From assembly GCA_029821735.1 (NCBI GenBank), contig JALGSU010000029.1, forward strand, positions 1 through 64,000: a stretch of DNA of 64,000 bases, given 5' to 3'. Below the pieces are notes generated by a model. That model did not search any database, was not told where the DNA came from, and saw nothing but the letters and a program-made list of their open reading frames with translations. The position numbers and the translations under genes were made by a program. This document shows, piece after piece, positions 43,911-53,480 of the stretch (position 1 is its first letter; each line of letters opens with the position of its first letter). Source of the stretch: Candidatus Zipacnadia bacterium (GTDB lineage: Bacteria > Armatimonadota > Zipacnadia > Zipacnadales > UBA5352).

Positions 43911-44006
43911 CTACTCCTCAAACACCACCATCGCGTGGCCGGACATGTGCGGGACCGTGGTGTGAAAGTCGAAAAAGATGCACCACTTGGGTTCATGCCT
44001 GGCCAT
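43911..44006 (-). pseudogene. 31-codon 5' remnant of a secreted-enzyme-type gene
   Basis: On the minus strand, GGGAGA sits ~7 bases before an ATG that opens a frame of 31 codons ending in TAG at 43911-43913. It contains EPKWCIFFDFHT, which resembles the beginning of alpha-L-fucosidase-like/uncharacterised glycosidases (KWxxxFDFHTxP) as I remember them. After ~20 residues the resemblance ends. It lies 52 bases downstream of the large secreted protein gene and directly abuts the lower-GC TIR segment, as expected if an insertion removed the rest of the gene. The homology is from memory and tentative. Confidence 0.3.
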
Positions 44007-44058
44007 CGCAAAGTCTCCCTTTCGTCTGCATACAGCGGCGGACGACGGGTGGTTTCCC

Positions 44059-47000
44059 CTACTCCGCGGCGCCTGCCTGCTCCGGCGGGCGATAGGTTAC
44101 CATCAGGTCCTTGAGGTATATCTCCGGGCGCGGCACCGGCGCATACTCGGTGAAGTGGAGCACCTTCTCGGGCAGGGCAATGATCAGCCTCGTGAAGGTC
44201 AGCGGGTAGTGCATCACGCCGTCACCATCGTAGCGCCACTGGCTGCCCGAGGGCCAATGGTAGCCTTCACCGGGGTAGCTGCCAGGCAGCGGGAATGTCA
44301 GGTAACGCCAACCCTCGAAGTTCACGTAGCTCCGGCCCCACGGATCGCCCGTGTTCCAGTCATTCAGGTTTGAGCTGTCGAGGTCCTCGAACTGATCGGC
44401 CGGCATCCAGTCCTCCATCCAGGCCGTCGGCTCTCCCTGCCGCTCGCAGCCAAGCGATATCCACCGCTGGCCGGAGGCGTCGGTCAACTCAAAGATCATC
44501 CGGCCCCAGCCGCCGTTACCGTTGACCATCAGGCCGATCTCGGTCGGCTCGCCCGGCAGTTGCACCCCGGACGTATGGCGTAGCGCCGAGTACATCGGCA
44601 GGTAGACCGACCCCTCCGCGGGCAGGTTCGGCCGCACGCTCAGCACCTTCGCCTGGCCCTCGAACTCCGCCAGTGCTTCGTACTCGAACTCGCCCTTGCG
44701 CCGAGGACAGGCGAAGTCATACATCTCCAGCTCCCAGTCCCGGTCCGAATCAACGGTCCACTCGCCGAGGTCGCCCATCGGGGCGATCGCGAAACTCTCG
44801 CCCTCGGGAGGGCCTGCGGATAGTGCAGGGCTCGCGGCGAGGTCACTCACCGGCCCGCGCGTGACCAGATACACCGGATCTGGCGAGAGAGTAATCGCTG
44901 CCTGGTGTCCCTTGAGCGCCAGCGGCTTGTCATTGCCCATCATGTCCACCAGCCGCGCGCCGTCGCTGGCCGCCAGTTGCATGGCCACGTCACGCTCGCC
45001 GCGTGTGGTCCAGAGGCACGTCACCCGACGACCGCCCTTCAGGCGGAACTCAGGCGCGTAGACCGTCGGCGACGCGCACGGCACGATCCGCACGAAGCGC
45101 GCACCGTCCAGCATCTGGGTCAGCACGGCCACCGACACGTAGGAGGGCTTGGGGCTGACGTCCGGTTGCGCAAAGCAGAAGCCCGATGCGCCCCAGTTGC
45201 TGAACCAGTACGAGTTGCCCACGTCGACCATCAGCCCTGCGCGGATGATCGGGATCTCCCACGCCATCGAGTGCAGAATATGCCGTACGTAGTATGCGGC
45301 CTGCGTGTGCAGCGACAGGTTCCCCGGGTTGGTGCTTGGGTAGCATATCTCGTAGCACTGGCGCAGCGGCACGTCCTCATAGCCATAGTGGTCGAGCACC
45401 TGCCGGTCCATCCACAGGCCGGCGTTGTTGGCGATGAAATCCAGCGGCTGGGCCTCGGGCAGTCGCTGGAAGTTCCCGGCCTCGTTGCCGCGCGCGTCGA
45501 ACAACTCGCGCGGGAACCCGCGCTGCAGGAACTCCTCGAGCAAATGCACATTGCCGTTGCCGAAGTAAATCTCCGAGTCCGGGAACTCGCGGCGGATAGC
45601 CTTGCACGCCCGGGTCGCCCCATGCCACATCTCGTCGAAGCGCGTCTGCTCGGCCTCTGAGAACTCGTACGGATCGTGGCCGGTGAAGAACGTCGGGGCA
45701 CGCATGATGTGCGGACCAGAGATGGCGTCCTCGTGGAAGATCATCAACCGGTCCGGGCGCGGACGCGTGGGGTCTTCCTCATACGCCGCGACGAGCTTGC
45801 GCACGTCCTCGGACTTCTTCGCCTTCGAGTCATTGCCCTTGAGCACGCCGTACTTCGCGCGCGCTTCCTCCGTGTAGTTGAACATCCCGTAGCGCAAGCC
45901 AGCCTTGACGAAGAGCGGCCCGCTCACGTCAGGATCGCCCGGTGTGTAGTGCGCGCCGCAGAAGTCCCACGCCCCCCACGGCGCCTCGTCGCGATGCTTG
46001 CGCGTGTCGGGCGCGAGCAGCGCAAAGTGGGTCTCACGCGTGAGCACCACGTCGTCGTTACGCTTGAAGCGCACCTGCAGCGCATACCAGCCTCGGCGGT
46101 CGACGGGCACCGGCAGCGTCATTCGGGCCTCCGGAATCATCTTCGTGTCGACCGCGACCGAGACCGTGGTGACGTTGCCATCCAGATCGGTGGCTACCGC
46201 TTCGACCGTCCGCACGCCGCTGGTCGGGAACGTGTGCACCTGGCGCAGGCTCACATCGAAAGTCGGCGTGTCCGGTTGGTTGAAGACGTGGCCGGGCTGG
46301 TCGCTCGTAACCTCCATCTGCACGGCCGAGCGCTCAAAGGTCATGCCGTAGATGTGCACACCGCTCGGCTGCCCCAGCGGGCGCAGGTTGTACCGGCACG
46401 GGTCGGGGCGTCGGATCGCCAGCCGCAGTTCCTTAGTCAACTCAAGGTCAAGCGCGGTCTGGTCTCTGAAGTCTTGCGCGATGGCTTCCGCCAGCGGCAC
46501 GCGGATCAGATACAGGTTGCCTGCCTGTCCCGGCAGCGTTCCGACAACGCCCGCAGTCCGAGGCCCGTCTGGACGCGGGACGGTGGCCGTGAAATCGTGA
46601 ATGTCGGTGCGCAGCCTCCCACCGAAACACCCCATGCGCAGCGTCATCACCGGTGAGAGTTCGGGGTTGGGGTCGGTCGCGGCCAGCAGGTAGGCGCAGG
46701 TGTAGTCGGCAACCGGAAGCTGGAAGAACGGTCGGCGGGGGTCCTGCTCATCGGGCACGGCGTCGAAATCGGCGTAGTATTTCGAGGGGTCTTCGGCCCA
46801 GTCGGGCCATTGCGCGGAACTGAGGAAGAAGTTGTCGCAGCCCTCCGCGGTGACCAGGTCGAACGGGATCCTGTCCACGGTGACCTGCGCGCCAGGGAAG
46901 CTCTCGCCCTGACGGTCGTTGGCATATCCGTTCAGTGAGACGGGCACATACTTGCTCTTCAGGTCCAGGGGTTCATCGCGGGCCTCGATGCTTGACGCAG

Positions 47001-47061
47001 TCCATCCACTTGCGGCGACGACCAGCACGAGTGCGACTCCGAGCAACATCCGTTCCCACAT
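44059..47061 (-). CDS. Large secreted glycoside-hydrolase-like protein of unknown family
   Basis: 1000 residues with a signal peptide (MLLGVALVLVVAASGWTA). The first ~330 residues are beta-sandwich (for example QMEVTSDQPGHVFNQPD and VDRRGWYALQVRF). The middle (~365-690) reads like a clan-A TIM barrel: WGAWDFCGAHYTPGD, DRLMIFHEDAISG, PDSEIYFGNGNVHLL, QPLDFIANNAGLWMD, QCYEICYPSTNPGN and EIPIIRAGLMVDVGNSYWFSNWG. FHEDA (~450) is a candidate acid/base glutamate strand. The C-terminal ~300 residues hold a jelly-roll-like domain (WTVDSDRDWELEMYDFACPRR; NFEGWRYLTFPLPG). No known GH family can be named. GGAGG lies 7 bases before the ATG. It is the gene after the LamG protein in the minus-strand cluster. 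Confidence 0.7.
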   Translation of the reverse strand: MWERMLLGVALVLVVAASGWTASSIEARDEPLDLKSKYVPVSLNGYANDRQGESFPGAQVTVDRIPFDLVTAEGCDNFFLSSAQWPDWAEDPSKYYADFDAVPDEQDPRRPFFQLPVADYTCAYLLAATDPNPELSPVMTLRMGCFGGRLRTDIHDFTATVPRPDGPRTAGVVGTLPGQAGNLYLIRVPLAEAIAQDFRDQTALDLELTKELRLAIRRPDPCRYNLRPLGQPSGVHIYGMTFERSAVQMEVTSDQPGHVFNQPDTPTFDVSLRQVHTFPTSGVRTVEAVATDLDGNVTTVSVAVDTKMIPEARMTLPVPVDRRGWYALQVRFKRNDDVVLTRETHFALLAPDTRKHRDEAPWGAWDFCGAHYTPGDPDVSGPLFVKAGLRYGMFNYTEEARAKYGVLKGNDSKAKKSEDVRKLVAAYEEDPTRPRPDRLMIFHEDAISGPHIMRAPTFFTGHDPYEFSEAEQTRFDEMWHGATRACKAIRREFPDSEIYFGNGNVHLLEEFLQRGFPRELFDARGNEAGNFQRLPEAQPLDFIANNAGLWMDRQVLDHYGYEDVPLRQCYEICYPSTNPGNLSLHTQAAYYVRHILHSMAWEIPIIRAGLMVDVGNSYWFSNWGASGFCFAQPDVSPKPSYVSVAVLTQMLDGARFVRIVPCASPTVYAPEFRLKGGRRVTCLWTTRGERDVAMQLAASDGARLVDMMGNDKPLALKGHQAAITLSPDPVYLVTRGPVSDLAASPALSAGPPEGESFAIAPMGDLGEWTVDSDRDWELEMYDFACPRRKGEFEYEALAEFEGQAKVLSVRPNLPAEGSVYLPMYSALRHTSGVQLPGEPTEIGLMVNGNGGWGRMIFELTDASGQRWISLGCERQGEPTAWMEDWMPADQFEDLDSSNLNDWNTGDPWGRSYVNFEGWRYLTFPLPGSYPGEGYHWPSGSQWRYDGDGVMHYPLTFTRLIIALPEKVLHFTEYAPVPRPEIYLKDLMVTYRPPEQAGAAE

Positions 47062-47181
47062 GACGCGAGCCTCCGATCGACCATGCGATGTGGCAGAGCC
47101 GTTCCCCCCGACAACCGAGGAGACCTCTCGCCACCAACGCCGGCGCGCGCCGAAGCGGACGGGACGTGGCCAAGCGCTGCC

Positions 47182-47923
47182 TCAGAAGCCTGCCCCGTAG
47201 TTGCCGCGCACCTCGCCCGCGGCCACCCAACACCAAGTGCATCTCCGGATCCCAGTCCTCCATGTCGCCGGCGAAGTGCGGGCTCTGCATGATCACCTCG
47301 CCGTTGACAAAGAGCGTGGCCACGGCGCTGTCGAAGGTGAACACCACGTGCTGCAGAGTGTCCGCTACCACGGCGTTCTCGGGACTGTCCAGAGCGGGCG
47401 TTCCCTGTTCGCCAGTCGCGGTAGTGCGAAGCCGCACAGTCAGACCCGTGCCCGCTTGACCCAGGGTCACGTTGCGCTGAGCGGAATCGAGCGAGATGCT
47501 GACGATCCGCGCCGGTCCGCTCTGCTCGGGCAAAGCGGACGTGATCCAGGCCTCAACTGTGAGAGCGCCGCTAAGGCGAATGGCCTCGACCAGGCGCCAC
47601 GCGGGCTCCACCGAGAAGCAGCCCGGCACATGCGGGGCCATCTGGGGCTCTTCGAACACCAGGGCCCCGTCGCGCACGAGCACACTCGGCACCGCGTTGC
47701 CCGGCTCCAGCAGCAGGTCCAACGGCTCAGCCGCCCCGCTGGTATCGGGCAAAACGCCGTCCTCCATGATCTCCGCGGCGCGGTACAGAGCCACGAGCCC
47801 CTCATCCGCACGCGCAGCCACCACCTCGACCGCTGGTGCTGCGGGCTCCTCCTGAGCCAGCGTCACCACTGTCCCGAGCAGCAGGACGCCAATTGTCATC
47901 AGTCCGGAGAGTCTGTTCCGCAT
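47182..47923 (-). CDS. Secreted LamG/concanavalin-like domain protein, internal deletion and frameshift near its 3' end
   Basis: ATG at 47923 after GGAGG; signal peptide LSGLMTIGVLLLGTVVTLA. Residues ~35-230 form a LamG-like jelly roll (LVALYRAAEIMEDGVLPDTSG, LTVEAWITSALPEQSGPARIV, HVVFTFDSAVATLFVNGEVI, DPEMHLVLGG). After LVLGG the frame runs into ~80 Arg-rich residues ending at 46973. In the other frame the expected domain end, GEVRGNYGAGF-stop at 47182, appears directly, so the strand normally lying between (a WxGxLxxxxLYDRALSxEE-type stretch) is missing. I end the gene at 47182. Function: probably glycan binding or a structural surface protein. The size of the deletion is inferred. Confidence 0.6.
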
Positions 47924-47987
47924 GGTTGACTACCTCCACGCCATATTAGCGCTTCTCGATGCGAAGTTCAGTTGGGCAGACGCCACG

Positions 47988-50900
47988 TCACGGGGCGGCC
48001 AGCCCCAACGCCTCCACCGCCCCGTCGCCAATGGTCACGAGTTCGGGCGCCCCGTCGCCGGTCACGTCCGCGACCGCGATGTGCTCGGTCTGGATCATCG
48101 TCGGGAAACGGCCAAGCACCTCGCCGTCGCCACCCAGCAACACCGGCGCGCCATCCCTGTCACGTCGGCCACCACCAGCTGCGTCGCTGCACCGCCCACG
48201 TTGCACCGCCACAGCATACCGCCGTCGGCGTCGAAGCAGATCACGTAGCGGTTCGCCGAACAGGCCAGACCCTCGAGCGCTTCGTCGCCGGTCACGTCGG
48301 CCACCGCCACATCAGTTACCTGCGCGCCCATGTTCAGGTCCCACAGCCGCTCGCCACCATGCTCCTTGCAGTGCACGCCGCCGATGCGCGAGCCTACCAG
48401 CATCTCGACCATACCGTTGCCATCCATGTCGCCAGAGGCCACCGACATCGGGATTCCGTGGTAACCCGCACTGACTCGGTTCACGACCCGACCGTCCTTG
48501 TCGAACAGGTTCGCCGTGTTGTACTTGGTCGCGACAAGCGCCTCCAGATTCCCGTCGCCGGTCACGTCGAACAGCTCGATATCCAACGGCGGATGCGCCC
48601 AGTTCAGCGCCGTCCACAGTAACTCGCCCGCGCTACTGAGCGCGTACGCGAACCAGTTGGCCGAGCCGAACACCACCTCGCCCAACCCGTCCTGGTTGAT
48701 GTCGCCGGCGGCGATGACGTCGATCGTGCCGGTCATCGGCTCGCGCTCGGGCTGGAAGGGATCCGACGGGCAGTCTGCTGTCCAGACCGACGCACCATCG
48801 GCCGCGAAGCAGTGGACCTTGTGATCGCTGCCGCCCACCACGACCTCAGGCGAGCCATCGCCATCGAGGTCATGGACATCCACGCACTTGCCGTGACCAT
48901 CCCCCACCGGGGCACGCCAGAGTATCTCGCCCGCCCCGGTGATTGCCGCGACCTCATTGCCGATGCCTACGATCATCTCCGCAGCGCCATCGCCGTCGAG
49001 GTCAGCAGTTGTCAGGCAGCGCGCCGGATCGGGCACCACCTCGATGCGCTCTTCGGGTGTGGCTGGGCGCGCAAACATCGCCATCTCCCGGATCGCCGTG
49101 CGCGACTGCGAGAACGCGGTCACCAGCAGCCGCAGCCGCGTGGTCGTGACAGGCTCGAAGCTGTGCACCCAGGTTGCGTCGTCGACCTGGCGCAGCTCGT
49201 CATCCACCGACACCCAATCCTCGCCATCCCAATACTGGATATCATGCCCGTCCTCAGCCGGCAGATATTGCGGCGAGTAATGCCAGAACCACGCCTCCGA
49301 AACGGTCATCGGTTCGGCCCATTCGACCCCGAGGTCCTTGGGCAGGGCTGTGGCGTGCGGCGCGCTGCTACCGACCGCTGAGTAGCTCTCCAGATTCCCG
49401 TCAGTGGCGCTGCGCGCTCCGCACCCCGCTTGCGCCTCGGTCCACGCCGCAGCTCGCCCGACTCGTGCCAGGTTGGTCAGTTCCTCACCCGCTTCGTCCA
49501 CGAACAGCTGGCGCGGCACGTCGGTGGCGAATTCCACGAGCGCCACCGAATCCGCTTCGCCGACCTCACCGCCCGCTCGCTCGGCGAGCAGCGTGTCACG
49601 CGCCTCGCGGGCCCGCTTCACGGCCGCCGCTAGCATATCGCCACGCGCGGCCCCGTCCGCCTGTGCGGTGAAAGTCAACTCGTGCCGCCCGGCTGCCAGC
49701 TCAACCGCCCCGGCGACGGACTTGCCGTCAAGCTTCAGCGCTCCAAGGCCAGCAAGCTCGACCGTCAACTCGGCGTCGGCCTCAATCATGCCCGCGCCCG
49801 TGGCCAGATCGATGTCCAGGTCACACGCGCCGCCCTCGGCTCTGAACACCACGTCTCCCCAGGTCAGGGCACGCCCGTCGGCAAGTGAGATGGCGCTGTC
49901 AGTGACGCAAAAGACCACCGCGTCCACGGTCGGCAGCCCCTCGGCCTGAACGCTCCCCGCGCCGACGCAGGCAGTCTCGCCGTCACCGGCCACAAGCGCG
50001 CAGGTGGGCGTCGCTCGCAGGATCTCCAGTGGGAAGTCCGTCTCACCTTCGGGGCAGTAGAACATGTTCTGGAAGGTCATGCTCTCGCCCGCCGCCAGGC
50101 GCGCGTTCTGGTTCTCGAACAGTCCCCAGCGAGCCGCAGAGGGCGGCGTGACCGGATGCACCGACCAAGTCGGATGACCGTCGGTGACCAGCGCGAAGCG
50201 CGCCATGTCCTGGTGCACCAGCACGCGATCCGGCTGCATCTCGCGCTCGCCCATGGTGCGGAAGATGCACTGGGCGCCGAAGTCCCCTTCCTCGCGCGCG
50301 GTCAGTTCATCGAGCACCACGAAGTATTTCTCCTTGGCCCAGATGATGTTGCGCCGCCAGTCGACGCCGTTGTAGTCCCGCACCTGAGTCTGCGTCATCC
50401 CAACAGTCGCGAAGTCTGCCCGCGCGTTCAGCCCCGTCAGGCGTGGCACCGGCCTGAACAGCCCGTCGCGATAGACCGCGATGGTGTTGTGCTCAACGGT
50501 GTCGGGCACGAAGTAGCCGTTGTCGAACAGCCATATCTTCTCGTCATCGGTGAAGCTGATGATGCTGTTGCCATCGGGGTGGGCGTGATACCCGTGCGAG
50601 ACCCCGCCCAGCAGCAGATACTGATCGTCCTCGCCGAAGTCATCGCGGAACGAGACCTTATCGAAGCACTCTTCGTGGGGCGGGTCGTCGCCGGCGCGCA
50701 GCAGGTCGTCGGTGGTGGCCACACCGGTGGCGAGCACATCGTCGCGGTTGTCGTAGATCCAACTCTCCAGCGGCAGCACATGTACGCCCAGCAGGTCATC
50801 GGGGCGCACCGGTTCGATCCCGCTCATGGCGAAGGCCTGACCGAGGTACTCCCTGCCCGGCGCGGTCTCATCCATCTTGTCGTATATCCACGGGTAGCGA

Positions 50901-52165
50901 CCGTCACGGGAATACCAGGTCAGCACTGCCATCGGGTCGCGCATATGCGCCGAACCATGGAACGAGCTGATGTCACCGAAGCCCGACAAGCCTCCGAGAT
51001 TGTTGGTCACCGTCATCCCGTATTCGGCCATCTGGCGGGCGAGCCCGGTCTCGAAGTACATGTCCAGCGCCGGCTTCTTCAGCACGTAATGCAGAATGTC
51101 GATGACCGTCATCGAGCCGTAGCCCGGGCAATCCTCACGCGACTTCCAGGTCATCATATTCTCGAAGTACTGGTCGCACTTGGCCACGAGGCCCTTGACG
51201 TCGATGCCGTAGTATTTCTGGAAATAGTGTGCGACGGACCACGCAGTCTGGATGTTCCAGTTGTTCCCATGTGGCACCGGTGAAGCCTCGATGGTGGCCT
51301 CCGCGTAGGGGGCTTTGAGCGCGAACTCATAGAGGAACCGACTGAGCCGGTCACGGTCCTCGTCGGTCCACGCCGACGCCTCCTCGCACAGATCGAAGAC
51401 CGTCGGCAAGTGGATCACGCCGCGCGAGTCACCGATCGCGGGCATCTCCCCCACGATTTCCGCTAGGCGGTCGAGCGCTTCCTTCGCGATGGTCGCGTGG
51501 TTCGCGTCACCGGAGCGGTAGTAGTTCAGGCAGGCGCTATGGGCCCACGCACCGACCTGCCGGAAGTTCGAGCCGGGCAGGCCCCCGCGAATGCTCGCCA
51601 TCGCGGTCTCGGTCATGGGCGCGGTGATGGTCGGACCTGACAGGTCAATGGTCTGGGGGATGGTGATGTCGTTGCCCGCGGGGAGCAGCTCGATGAAGCG
51701 ATCCGCCGCCTGCGCAACACCTGCCATGTCGCTGCCACCGAGCATCACGCCGCACGCCCCGGTGCCGTAGGGATCGTGCACGGTGCGCAACTCGTGCCCG
51801 CCCTCTCCCGGCCACCGGGCGTCCGCGCACACGTAGTGTTGCAGGTAGAGTGCGTCCACGGCAGCCGATTCGCCGAGTCTGCCGAGAAGGATGAAGCTGC
51901 CCTCGCCCGTCCAGGCGTCAGGCAGAGCTTCGTCCGGAGCGACAACAGGCAGCACCGCGCCTGATGCCTCACGTACCGCGTCGCACACTCGAGCCGCTAT
52001 GGCCTGGTATTCATCGCCGGAGGGCGCAACGATTACCGCCGCTGGCTGGCCGCCGGCGACGATCGGTACATCGAGGTAGAAGCGCTTGGGGGTGAAGTCA
52101 TCCTGGGCGAGACCCAGACCGGCGCACATCAGCAGGCAGAGCGCGACCGTCACGGAGCGGCGCAT
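47988..52165 (-). CDS. Second heparinase II/III-like lyase fused to F5-8C and FG-GAP domains, frameshifted at the 3' end
   Basis: About 1390 residues with the frame restored. Signal peptide VTVALCLLMCAGLGLAQ. Order: alpha-glucuronidase-like small domain with GHELRTVHDPYGTG (~125); helical toroid (~190-480); heparinase II/III domain around GGVSHGYHAHPDGNSIISF (~520) and VEHNTIAVYRDG; beta-sandwich; F5/8 type C domain (~895-1035, WVHSFEPVTTTRLRLLVTAF); then propeller blades from ~1045 (TTADLDGDGAAEMIVGIGN; VHDLDGDGSPEVVVGGSDH). At about 48155 one base is missing after GTGACAGGG. The in-frame end is at 48095, but the other frame restores the blade (DGAPVLLGGDG, TEHIAVADVTGDGAPEL) to a stop at 47988. 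It is a paralogue of the protein at 10,267-14,214. Confidence 0.82.
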
Positions 52166-52290
52166 CGCGGATCATCCCTTCGCGTACACACATGGCGTCA
52201 ACAGCACGTCAGCCATGGGGATGATACTCGAAAACACGGCGGGGCGGAAGCTTGGGGGGCGGCATGGGGGCGTGACTGTGAGCTGGAATC

Positions 52291-52328
52291 GATGACGGGC
52301 ACGTCTGGGGGGAGACGCGCCCGTCATC
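52291..52328 (-). terminator. Hairpin downstream of the Cys-rich gene
   Basis: A 10-bp stem (GATGACGGGC/GCCCGTCATC), one mismatch, then 4 more pairs (CGTC/GACG), 8-base G-rich loop. It is 29 bases past the stop. No T-run, so strength is uncertain. Confidence 0.5.
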
Positions 52329-52357
52329 TTCATCAGGACATCAGAGACGTCCTGAAA

Positions 52358-53272
52358 TTAGTTAACGTCAAGCATGTAGTAGACAACTTCGTCGGCAGAG
52401 TCCGGGCGGACGACCCGGACGGCCAGTTCCCAGACGCCAGCCTCAGCCAGCTCGGGCGCGGCGCGGAATTCGCCCGCGTCGATGCCGGTCATCTCGACCA
52501 CGCTGCCTGCTTCAGGCTGCCCGGTCGGGTAGACGAAAGCCGAGACGATTGCGTCACCGTCGGGCCGAAGCTGCGTGTCGAAGACCGTCAGTTGCAGGCG
52601 CGCGACGCCAGCGGCGAGGCGCATCGGGCGAATCTTCAGCGACGCAATGCCGCCCTGCAGGCCGCGGTTCTCAGACGGGCCCTTCTCCCAGCCGGCCATT
52701 GAGCACGAGCCGCCGCCACAGCCGCCGGCCTCGGAGCCCATGCTGCAACCGGACGCCGGAGCGTCCGTCGCGTTCAGGTCGAGGTCCCAGGCGAACATCT
52801 TTCCCTGGCACTTGAGGTAGACGCCGTCAGCATCGGCCGTCAGCTTCGGGCCTTTGCCCGGACCATCGCCGTGCATGCCACAGCCACCGCCGCCGCCACA
52901 GCCGCTGTCGGAAGCCATGCCCGCGCCGCAGCCAGCCGTCGCCGTGGGCGCCATCTCGGCGCAACCGCCGCAACCCTCCGCGCCAGCTTGACCACCGAGC
53001 ATCGGGCAGTCAACCTTCACAGCCGTAACTACCATCCCGCAGCTCTTGCGCTTCTCGAGGGAACCGTCGTTCAGTGCATAGGTGTATGTGTAGCCGTTCT
53101 GCGTGGCCTGCGCCGAGATCGCTGCGGCTGCGCTTCCGCAACCGCCGGCGACTGGTGCCGCCGCCATGCCGCACGAGCTCTGCGCGGGTGCGGCTGATCC
53201 GCCACACTGCGCCATAGCGCTTCCGGACACGAGAACGAGCAGTGCGATCGTCACAAACAGAAGATGCTTCAC
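52358..53272 (-). CDS. Secreted Cys/Met-rich protein with C-terminal FixH/YtkA-like beta domain
   Basis: 304 residues from a GTG at 53272 (GGAGG 10 bases upstream). Signal peptide HLLFVTIALLVLVSGSAMAQ. The region to ~205 has 14 cysteines, six in Cys-x-Met pairs (SCGMAAA, SCGMVV, CPMLGG, CGMHGDG, CSMGSE, CSMAGWE) among Gly/Ala, an arrangement resembling soft-metal-binding sites such as the CPMH of heavy-metal-binding domains. Two structured segments, GYTYTYALNDGSLEKRK and VYLKCQGKMFAWDLDLN, are embedded. The last ~100 residues (RLQLTVFDTQLRPDGDAIVSA and GVWELAVRVVRP) look like the immunoglobulin-like YtkA/FixH fold. It may bind copper or another thiophilic metal at the cell surface; this is inferred. 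Single-gene unit between two hairpins. Confidence 0.65.
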   Translation of the reverse strand: MKHLLFVTIALLVLVSGSAMAQCGGSAAPAQSSCGMAAAPVAGGCGSAAAAISAQATQNGYTYTYALNDGSLEKRKSCGMVVTAVKVDCPMLGGQAGAEGCGGCAEMAPTATAGCGAGMASDSGCGGGGGCGMHGDGPGKGPKLTADADGVYLKCQGKMFAWDLDLNATDAPASGCSMGSEAGGCGGGSCSMAGWEKGPSENRGLQGGIASLKIRPMRLAAGVARLQLTVFDTQLRPDGDAIVSAFVYPTGQPEAGSVVEMTGIDAGEFRAAPELAEAGVWELAVRVVRPDSADEVVYYMLDVN

Positions 53273-53409
53273 AGGACGTCAGCCTCCCTGATATGTCAAA
53301 ACGAGTGGGTATCACCGCCCGTTCGGCGGCCGTGTGATTCAGCAGACGGCAGTCGGCCCGCAATTGTTCACTAATTACGTGTACTTATCTGCAATCATGG
53401 ATGCAGAGA

Positions 53410-53458
53410 GCGCCCATCGCGCGTTGGGGGTCACCCTGTCCCCACGCGTGACGGGCGC
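53410..53458 (-). terminator. Long imperfect hairpin downstream of trpA
   Basis: GCGCCC/GGGCGC outer stem, a 4-by-4 internal loop, CGCGT/ACGCG and GGGG/CCCC inner pairs; 23 bases past the trpA stop. It is a candidate end of the trp operon transcript. No clear T-run. Confidence 0.45.
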
Positions 53459-53480
53459 ATCTCCGCAAAGCGTGTCAGTT

